This document shows, piece by piece, positions 22,310-30,336 of a stretch of 64,000 nucleotides of DNA. The stretch's first letter is position 1, and each line of letters starts with the position of its first letter. The position numbers and the translations under genes were made by a program. Source of the stretch: Aegilops tauschii subsp. strangulata. Lineage: Eukaryota > Streptophyta > Magnoliopsida > Poales > Poaceae. The notes under the pieces are model-generated. The model saw only the letters and a program-made list of their open reading frames with translations. It had not been told where the DNA came from and did no database searches. The stretch lies in NCBI RefSeq assembly GCF_002575655.3, contig NC_053035.3:503656601-503720600 (forward strand). Direction: 5' to 3'.

Positions 22310-22500
22310 TTCATAAGGGCCTTTAGTCCCGGTTCTGGAACCGGGACTAAAGGGTCGTTACTAATGCCCTATCCCTTTAGTCCCGGTTCTTACACGAACC
22401 GGGACTAAAGGCCGTCCACATGGCCGGTGGGGGGAGCCCAGGCAGGAGGGCCTTTGGTCCCGGTTGGTGCCACCAACCGGGACCAATAGGCATCCACGCG
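22310..22500. repeat. left subterminal repeats of the CACTA element
   Basis: Alternating copies of TTTAGTCCCGGTTC and GAACCGGGACTAAAG, and one palindrome GGTCCCGGTTGGTG/CACCAACCGGGACC. Such arrays serve as transposase-binding sites in CACTA elements. Confidence 0.85.
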
Positions 22501-22673
22501 TCAGCACCTGGCAGGAGCTGAGGTTTTTGTTTTTTTTGAAAGGGGGGAGGTTTGGGGGTTTTGGGGGGTTAATTTAGGTTGTTATTAGGTAGCTATTAGA
22601 GAGAAGTGTCCTCTCTTATATCTCCGTGCTTGGTTTACCAACGCTACGTACTGCTATGCCTAAACATGGCTTA

Positions 22674-22793
22674 GATTGAAGTGAAGGCAACATGTGGTGC
22701 ATGTCGAAAGTAATACTAATCCGGACTTGATCAAGTTTGGATTGTACTACTTTCGACACGCACCACATGCATGTTGCCTTCACTGCTTCAATC
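22674..22793. repeat. 120-nt foldback hairpin
   Basis: The arms begin GATTGAAG and pair along their whole length through GTGAAGGCAACAT, GTGGTGC, TGTCGAAAGTA and AATCC to a centre CTTGATCAAG. Only two bulges (two to four bases) and a few mismatches interrupt. It lies about 220 bp beyond the stop codon of the spliced gene at 23014-24215, in the region expected for its 3' UTR. Confidence 0.85.
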
Positions 22794-23013
22794 CAATCCA
22801 TGTTCATTTCACCCGCTGATATATAATAACTCTTCATGCACGCATCATGCATCATCATATATAATAACAAGTCCTACTAATCATCATCATACAACTTCTA
22901 CTCGTTATTAATAACAAGTCATACGATCATCATCCTCACAGTCATCGAACCAACCCTACTTAATTGTTCTTAGCACATGATCATCAGTATTAGGTAGGAC
23001 CGAAATACCCTCT

Positions 23014-24215
23014 TTAAGGTAAAATAGCATAAAACAATATAGACCCTGACTCTCCATTATGGAGAATGGAGATCATCCTCTCTCCAATTCTTGCGCCTCG
23101 CTTCCTTTTGCTTCCAAGAAGCTCCTTGCGACTGTCCATACATTTTTTCCATTCTTTGATTTGCATGTCTCCACTTCTTTTAGAAATCCGGTATGGACAG
23201 TTGAGATTCGTAGGATGACCTGGTTGTATATTCAAAACATCAAGCCTACCATTCTGATACATCAAATGAGGCACACAATCCTCTGGGATTATCTGTTGAA
23301 AAACATAGTAATAACTTCATAGTTAGCAATGATAATGCACTAGTTTTAGAACTATGCAAAATATGCACGGATGTCGTAATAGTAAGAAATCTTACCAGGG
23401 TATCTCCATAGTAGTTACCGTAGTTCAACACGTGCACTAGTGGCACGTATGGAGGACCATAATGATGAGGAGTTTGATTGTAGATATTGTAATTCTCAAT
23501 ATCAGTACAAAATTCGACCAGATGAGTTTTCTCCTTATAAGTTAACTCAGAGCCATCGGTGTAGTAGGTTCTGTCTACCATGTTCCGCACATTGTTTGAA
23601 CAATCAAAATAAGCTGTCAATGAAAATAAGCTGTCAACTATTTTGAAATGAACAATATAAATTAGCTAATAACTATGTTTGAGAAACTCACATAGCGGTA
23701 GAATTGGAGGCGTATCAACAAGGACCCAAATGTCCATATTGTCTTGCTCGATGTCAGGATCACCAAGATCCATGGTGACAAGCATACCCTCATCAAAACC
23801 ATACATCTTGCAAAATGCTTCCCAATTTTTGCAACCAAAATGGGTTACGCTCTCAGAATTATACAGCTTTACTTCAAAATCTATATCATGATGGGTCCTT
23901 AGGTGAATTTTCTTTGTTTCCATACTTTCATGGTCTTCAAAACCCATCCTCTCCAAGACATAGCGTCTTGCATGGCATGGGATAAGCTAGCCGAATTGTA
24001 AAAGATGAAAAGTACACGTTGAAATAGTTGAAGTCGTGCTTAATTACGAAAAAATAACACTTGTCGTCGTTGCGTACCGTTTCAACATCGAACGTCTCCT
24101 CCAGCGTAATACTGAAGCGCCGATCTTCGTCCAGGTGAGGCCTGTCGCACTGACCTCGGTCGTCGTGGCACCAGTCGCACTCCCCCGGGAGACTTTCGTC
24201 GTCCGAGTACGGCAT
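23014..24215 (-). CDS. CACTA-borne four-exon gene with two B3-like modules
   Basis: Predicted exons on the minus strand: 24078-24215, 23692-23986, 23396-23613 and 23014-23292. All introns have GT and AG borders and phases match, giving 309 codons plus TAA from an ATG. Exon one is acidic with paired Cys and His residues (ECDWCHDDRGQCDRPH). Exon two reads IPCHARRYVLERMGF, KKIHLRTHHDIDFEVKLYN, NWEAFCKMYGFDEGMLVTMD, which follows the order of a plant B3 DNA-binding domain. Exons three and four give YVPLVHVLNYGNYYGDTL, IIPEDCVPHLMYQNGRL and MQIKEWKKCMDSRKELLG, a second similar module. It might bind transposon ends or be a captured host gene. Function is inference; splicing is predicted by eye. Confidence 0.7.
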
Positions 24216-24371
24216 TTCCTATGTTCATCTATAATTCAAATATTAAACATCTACAATTAAATATATGTACTAAAAAACCTAAGTTAGATCATTATTATTC
24301 ATCACGGGTTGACTATCGGTTTTGTCGAGTCTTTTCTTGAAAACTCTCAGCTCACGTGGTGTATACATTCG

Positions 24372-24665
24372 ACCGTTGGTGATGGTCGCTCCTCCCTTTG
24401 TCCCCGTGTGCATTACACCAAAATGTCTAGCTAGCACACGGGAACAAAGGAGAAGCGACCCCCACGACAACAGTCGGGATTCTTCGTCCTCTCATATATA
24501 TATGGTGGAACTCTCCCTCACTGATTCCTCTCTGACATTTGCGACCGTCGGTGATGGTAGCTCCTCCTTTCGTTCTCGAGTGAATTACACCAAATTGTCT
24601 AGCACACGGGAACGAAGGAGAAGCTACCCCCACGACAACAGTCGGGATTCTTCGTCCTCTCATAT
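24372..24665. repeat. tandem pair of foldback units
   Basis: Two units about 172 bp apart each contain an inverted repeat. The left arm resembles GTCGCTCCTCCCTTTGTCCC and the right arm CGGGAACAAAGGAGAAGCGAC in the first unit, with matching changes in the second. Both end CACGACAACAGTCGGGATTC. They lie just upstream of the start of the spliced gene. Confidence 0.8.
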
Positions 24666-25072
24666 ATGGTGGAGACTCGACAGACTTACAGTCAACCCGA
24701 AATATCGTTTAATTATCTTTCTAAAAGAGGATTTGGCTGGTCTCACCTCTATGTCGGAGGGGGCGGTGACGGGGACGACGGCGGGGATGATGGAGGGGCC
24801 GGGGGCTCCTAGATTTCTGCGAAAACAAAAACCCTATAAGCTATCAACTAATCATAGTGCTCTCCAATTTTAGCATTCAAAGTAGGATCGGAGTAGTTTT
24901 CCACTTTGAGCATTCAATAAGCAAAATCAAATCACAAAATAAAGTAGTATTCAAATTAGGATGCATTCAACTATAAGCAAAACTACATCATCTCCATGCA
25001 TCCGTACATCGTCGAATATTATCACTAATACACCTCGAATACTATCATACATATAGCATCGCTAGTACAGCT

Positions 25073-25473
25073 CTAGAACAGTAGCGCCCGGCGGGTATCG
25101 GCGCGGGCGGTGGACACCCAAAGGGACGGAACCATCACAGGATCATAGCTCCAGTGAGATCCCTGAAGAACCTGCCAGGTATTGTCGAACCTGCCCTCCA
25201 ACGCAACCATGTAGCGCGGACGTGCTGGTCCTCCTCGCTGACACGGTGACGTACCTCCTCCGCGGTGTCCGGAAGCCTCGGCACCGTCACTGGCCCACGC
25301 GAGCGCCACCAAACAAGGATCGGGTCAACGACGGGCTGGTTCCTCACCAACCTACGCCCACCGGAAGGTAGCACCTCCCAAAACCATCCCGGCGGAGCCC
25401 AGTCCCGGACATGGCCCCTCTGATCAAGCCGGCCTCCTCCGCCGAGTCGACGACGAGGATGCGGGATAGGCAT
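25073..25473 (-). pseudogene. GC-rich ORF inside CACTA, frameshifted
   Basis: From an ATG at 25473 the minus strand reads GHVRDWAPPGWFWEVLPSGG, then NQPVVDPILVWWRSRGPVTV and AEEVRHRVSEEDQHVRA. The frame then shifts by one near 25205 and continues YMVALEGRFDNTWQVLQGSH to a stop at 25073. Corrected length would be about 133 residues. I recognise the sequence style from other Triticeae CACTA elements but know no function. Its GC content is much higher than that of the surrounding element, which suggests capture from a host gene or a CpG-rich promoter origin. Confidence 0.45.
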
Positions 25474-25689
25474 CGTCGACGTCGATGCGGGAATAATTGC
25501 TTTAACTAAAAAAACAAACTAGTTCTATTAATGTCCTTACTATAAATAGAATAAAGTAGTACTTACTACAAATAAACTAGCTAGTTTAACTAGTTCTATT
25601 ATTTTTCTAACTAATTCTATTAAACACTTTCTAAGTAGTACTTACTAAAAGTTATCGGGGAGGGGGGTACATATATCGACAACGACATA

Positions 25690-26010
25690 CCCGATAAAAA
25701 ATAAGAAGAGGAAGAAGACGAAAAAAAAGAGGAGAAGAAGAAAGGAATAGAGGAGGAGATCGAAGAAAAAAAAAAGAAAAAAAGAGGAGAAGAAGAAGGA
25801 ATAGAGGAGAAGAAGAAAAAATAGAATAATATATTATTCTATCTATTCTTCTTCTCCTTTATTTCTTCTTCTTCTACTCTTTTTTTCTTCTTTTTCATCT
25901 TCTTATTTATTTCTCCTCTACTTCCTCTCCTCTTCTTCTTATTCTTCTTCTTCTTCTTCTCCTTCTTCCTCTTCTTATTTTCCTTTTTTCTCTCCTTCTT
26001 TTTCTTCTAA
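25690..26010. repeat. purine-rich/pyrimidine-rich palindrome
   Basis: An AG-rich arm (GAAGAAGAAG and GAGGAG units) is followed by a CT-rich arm (CTTCTTCTTC). They are symmetrical around a perfect 22-bp palindrome at 25821-25842 built on AGAATAATATATTATTCT. The strand could form a long imperfect hairpin or triplex-type structure. Confidence 0.8.
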
Positions 26011-26164
26011 ATATGAACATACATAAATGACTTCTAAATATGAAAAATCTAAACTACACATCTAAATTAATACATCTAAATTACAACAACTAACTTAACT
26101 ACACATCTAACTACACATCCAAATTAACTAAACTAAATTAACTAAATTAATACATCTAAATTAA

Positions 26165-26530
26165 CTAAATTAATACATCTATAGTACTATAGCTAGGGGG
26201 CGCGGCGGCAGCGGCGGCGGCCATTACAGGGAGGAGGAGGAGGGGACCGGGGCGGCGCTCACAGGGTGGCGGAGGGCGACGGCGACCGTGGCGGGCCGGG
26301 GGCGGAGGGCGGCGACGGTGACGTATACGAGGCGACGGCTCGGGGGCGCGCGGCGGAGGCCGACGGCGACGGCGGCCGGGGGGGGGGGGGCGGAGGACGA
26401 CGGCGACGGGCGATGGCGTGGGCTCGGGGGCACGGGCGACGGCGACGACGACGGGGCAGCCTGGCGGCGTAGATCGAGCTCGCGGCGTCGTCGGGCGGGG
26501 GGAAACTGGCGATGGAAATCTGAAAATTTC
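26165..26530. other. GC-rich low-complexity block in CACTA
   Basis: A CGGCGG-rich stretch with long open frames in several directions, including a 13-G run near 26378. On the minus strand an ATG followed by alanine codons reads MAAAAAAAPPSYSTIDVLI and stops. I treat it as a GC-rich leader or promoter-like block, not as a supported gene. Confidence 0.4.
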
Positions 26531-26549
26531 CAAAGTGCTACTTATATAG

Positions 26550-26760
26550 CAAAGGCTTTGGTCCCGGTTGGTGGCTCCAACCGGAACCAATACCCACCCT
26601 TTGGTCCCGGTTGGTGCCACCAACCGGGACTAAAGGCCTCTTTTCACCAGCGCAAAGGGCGGGAAGCAGAGGGCTTCGGTCCCAGTTGGTGGCACCAACT
26701 GGGACCAAAGGGGAGCATTGGTTCCGGTTGGAGCCACCAACCGGGACTAATGTGCTGGCG
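26550..26760. repeat. internal block of CCGGGAC palindromes
   Basis: Four palindromic units of the type GGTCCCGGTTGGTG plus CACCAACCGGGAC, with small variations, just like those at the element's ends. Their internal position suggests an old terminal region enclosed by a later, larger element, or a second binding-site cluster. Confidence 0.7.
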
Positions 26761-27130
26761 CGGTGCGGTGGGAAGTTTAGTCCCACCTCGCTAGCTGAGA
26801 GAGCTCAGCACCTGTTTATAAGCTGCGCTGCAGCTCAGGTGCTGAGCTCCTCTCTAATATGCAGGCATTATACATGCCTACCTTTGTCATTGCCATGTTG
26901 GGCCTATTGGGCCTGCGGGCCTGCATCCTGACCCATGTGCAGATGGGTTTCTAGTCGTATGCAGGCTGTGTGGCCCATTAGGCGGCATTTTTTTTCCAGT
27001 ATTTTTTTGTTTTTTGAATTATTTATTTTCTTTTGATTTTTGCTTTATTTTTTAATTCTTTTTGCTTTTAGCTCAGAATAATTATAAACTTTCTGTTAAT
27101 CCATTGGTTTCCAAATTTGAATAGTTTAAA

Positions 27131-28132
27131 TTTCATCCGGAAACTCGTCTGTTACAAAGGGATTTCATTTTTTAAAACTTATTTGAACTCCTGACTTTTT
27201 GTGTGTTCAAAATGCACCATTCAAAGCCACATCATCATTTTTCAATCCTTTCTGACTTCACTTGTTATTTTTCATGCATTTACTAATTATTTTGAGCTCT
27301 AAGACCCTAAAATTGAAAAGCATTTCAAATGAACTCTGAAAAGGTTGAAAGTTGGCATGATATCATCATTTCATCCACATAGCATGTGCAAGAAAGTTGA
27401 GAGGGTTACGGCATAAACTGGATGAACTTCGTGTACAAAACGGACAATCTCTTTCAAAGTATCAGGATTTCATCCGGAAACTCGTCTGTTACAAAGGGAT
27501 TTCATTTTTTAAAACTTATTTGAACTCCTGACTTTTTGTGTGTTCAAAATGCACCATTCAAAGCCACATCATCATTTTTCAATCATTTCTGACTTCATTT
27601 GTTATTTTTCATGCATTTACTAATTATTTTGAGCTATAAGACCCTAAAATTGAAAAGCATTTCAAATGAACTCTGAAAAGGTTGAAAGTTGGCATAGTTT
27701 CATCATTTCATCCACATAGCATGTGCAAGAAAGTTGAGAGGGTTACGGCAAAAACTGGATGCACTTCGTGTACAAAACAGACAATCTCTTTCAAAGTATC
27801 AGGATTTCATCCGGGAACTCGTCTGTTACAAAGGGATTTCATTTTTTAAAACTTATTTGAACTCCTGACTTTTTGTGTTTTCAAAATGCACCATTCAAAG
27901 CCACATCATCCTTTTTCAATCCTTTCTGACTTCATTTGTTATTTTTCATGCATTTACTAATTATTTTGAGCTATAAGACCCTAAAATTGAAAAGCATTTC
28001 AAATGAACTCTGAAAAGGTTGAAAGTTGGCATAGTTTCATCATTTCATCCACATAGCATGTGCAAGAAAGTTGAGAGGGTTACGGCAAAAACTGGATGCA
28101 CTTCGTGTACAAAACGGACAATCTCTTCCAAA
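27131..28132. repeat. three tandem 337-bp units
   Basis: Units start at TTTCATCCGG(A/G)AACTCGTC at 27131, 27468 and 27805 and are nearly identical. Each ends with TTCGTGTACAAAAC and GACAATCTCTT. There is no coding content. Confidence 0.9.
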
Positions 28133-28300
28133 CGCATTTTATTTTTATTTATTTTACTGCTGCTATTTTTATTTATTTTTCTGCTGCTATTTTTACTTAA
28201 TTTATTGTAGTTACTATAGTTTATTTTATTTTATTTTATTAAGGTTTATTTAGTTTTATTTATTTTATTAAGGTTTATTTATTTTATAAATATAAAAAAA

Positions 28301-28409
28301 TGAAAATAGATGCGCTTATAGAGAAAATTCAACCTAAATTCATAATAAATTTCTATGAAATTTACTGTGAATTTAGGTCAAATTCCCTGTATAAGGGCAT
28401 CTATTTTCA
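28301..28409. repeat. 109-nt foldback hairpin near CACTA right end
   Basis: The arms start TGAAAATAGATG and pair through CTTATA, AATT and ACCTAAATTCA down to a centre AAATTTCATAGAAATTT. The whole block folds on itself with few mismatches. Confidence 0.75.
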
Positions 28410-28499
28410 CTTTAAAAGGCAGAGAGGGACGGGCTTATAAACTGGTGTGAGCCCCCTTCGGTTGGCGAGGTGGGACTAAACACTGGCCGCAACTAGGAC

Positions 28500-28740
28500 C
28501 AGCCCTTTAGTCCCGGTTTGTGGTATGAACCGGGACTAAAGGGTGGTGGGCCAGGAGCGTGGCCCATTGGTCCCGGTTTGTACCACCAACCGGGACCAAA
28601 GGGTCCATACGAACCGGGACCAGTGCCCACGAGGCCCCGGCCGGCCCCCTGGGCTCACGAACCGGGACCAATGCTCACATTAGCCCCGGTTCGTGACTGA
28701 ACCGGGGCTAATGTGAAAACTGCCCTGTGACCAAAGCCCT
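28500..28740. repeat. right subterminal repeats of the CACTA element
   Basis: Copies of TTTAGTCCCGGTTTGTGGTA, GAACCGGGACTAAAG, GGTCCCGGTTTGTACCACC and later AGCCCCGGTTCGTGA, facing both directions. They mirror the left array. Confidence 0.85.
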
Positions 28741-28757
28741 GTTTTCTACTAGTGAAG

Positions 28758-29181
28758 GTCGAATGAAATTAGCTTCAAGCAGTCGACCGATCTCTTCCTT
28801 GATCCGGTCATATGTTTTCGGATTAAATTTTCTGGCCGACTGTTTATAAGGTCTAAAACCGGCCTTTATAGGCAACCGATGCTCCACTAGCTCTCGGCTA
28901 AACCCTGGCATCTCATGATATTCCCATGCAAAGCAACAAACATATTCTTTCAATAGCTCGATTAACTTAGCCTTACAATCGGCTTTCAAATTTTTGTTTA
29001 TAAATGTCGGTCGAGTGACTGAACCATCTCCAATATCTACCTCTTCTAACGGATCGGCTGATGTAAAACCTTGTCCAAGTTTATCCATGTCATCCAACTC
29101 CTCTATAGACTCATACATATCGTTCTCACTGGACTGATACTTTACAAGACGTTTTTGTAACCACTCGGAATTAGGATCCAC
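28758..29181 (-). pseudogene. Tat reverse transcriptase, N-terminal part
   Basis: The frame gives VDPNSEWLQKRLVKYQSSEN, a linker, then LLKEYVCCFAWEYHEMPGFS, VEHRLPIKAGFRPYKQ and IGRLLEANFIRP, the segment before the RT fingers in gypsy elements. It is cut by the CACTA element at Pro and continues at 22276 with CRYAEWIS. At the upstream side the protease frame ends at 29171 in a different phase, so a frameshift separates protease and RT. Confidence 0.8.
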
Positions 29182-30330
29182 TCAAGCATATCATACCTTG
29201 GAGCCGATTGCATTCAGTCAGCTTTAAAGAGACGGGCACAAAACCATTCTTGGTCGCGCTGAGAAAATCAAATTCTGATAAGTCACGTCCCGTCAAGCAA
29301 GTAGCATTGGGATGTTGCCAATCCACCGATGCATCGGCCAAAGCAACACAGGACGAGTTATCCGCATGAATGACTTCCACTTCATCATCAACCCGCTGAA
29401 TCAAAAACTGGTGCATAGTGGATGGCACGCACTGGTTTGCATGAACCCAATCACGGCCTAGTATAACGTTGTAGTTACCTTGCACCTCAGCGACAAAGAA
29501 CGCAGTAGCCAAAATTTTGCTTCCGACTGTAAGCTCCACATACATTACACCTTTGGCTTCAGTTTTCTCTTTGCCTTCAAACCCGTTGAGCACCATATTG
29601 GTCTTGATCAATTCTTCATCAGGCAAACCCAATTTCTTGAAGACCGAATAGGGCATAAGATTTACCACAGCACCTCCATCAACAAGCATCCAAGTGAGTG
29701 GCGACCCATTGATATGACCTCTGAGATATAACGGTTTCAGATGCGTTACTGGTTCTTTTGGCTTCTCGAATATTGCATTTTTAGGGCCAAAATCCAGCTG
29801 AGCCACTTCCCCTTCCTCATCTACAGCACGAAACTCAGTAGGTAAGTAATACACCATATTGATATCCATACCTTCATGAACCGGCGTAGACTCATAGTCC
29901 AACATATCAACCTCCTCTCGAGTGCATCCACCGATTCTGTAATTTGTCCGAGTGAAGAGGAAGCGATAGGTAACATAGACGATGCAATGATTGTGTCGTC
30001 CTCTTTTGGTACTGTAGGTGCTGCTGTGATAGGTGTAGAAGCCACTGCATCTTGTATTTGTTTGGGCCTCCACACTTGTTTTGTAGGTACAATAGGCCGA
30101 GTGTCATTGAACAACTTATCCCTTTGCTTCTCGGCCTCTTGTTCTGCCATCTCTTGACTCCTTAACCTTTGTAGTTTCCTTTTTTGTGTCTTTGTTAGCC
30201 CTGGAGGACACCACTTTGGCTGTGTGTATTTAGGATCTCTCATTTTTACTTGGCTGGTGCTTGCTTCATGGTCATTAGCCGAGTGCTTTGGCGCGATAGC
30301 AAGTATCGACTCAGTCGGATTGCTATGCAC
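29171..30330 (-). pseudogene. Tat protease region
   Basis: Two overlapping frames. The upstream one (29821-30330) carries a basic segment, KWCPPGLTKTQKRKLQRLRS, and shifts frame near 29910. The downstream one carries the aspartic protease: LVDGGAVVNLMPYSVFKKLG, with DGGA in place of the more usual DSGA at the active site, and NVILGRDWVH near the C-terminal side. The enzyme would cleave the gag-pol polyprotein in the virus-like particle. The frameshift and a stop at its start make it inactive here. Confidence 0.75.
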
Positions 30331-30336
30331 AATCGG

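Larger units (their letters stand above)
22280..28754. mobile_element. CACTA transposon, 6.5 kb, no transposase seen
   Basis: The ends are CACTAGTAG and CTACTAGTG, flanked by AAG on both sides (22277-22279 and 28755-28757). Subterminal arrays of AACCGGGAC and its complement lie at 22310-22500 and 28500-28740, with a third block at 26550-26760. Internal content: a spliced gene at 23014-24215, a frameshifted GC-rich ORF at 25073-25473, three long foldbacks, a purine/pyrimidine palindrome at 25690-26010, and three 337-bp tandem units at 27131-28132. No TnpA/TnpD-type transposase domain could be read in any frame, so the element is presumably moved by an enzyme supplied elsewhere. It sits inside the Tat RT gene. 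Confidence 0.92.

Noticed and set aside
26165..26623. Long Pro/Arg/Ala-rich ORFs on both strands
   Set aside because: CGG-rich low-complexity DNA gives open frames in several directions; no conserved motif supports a protein.
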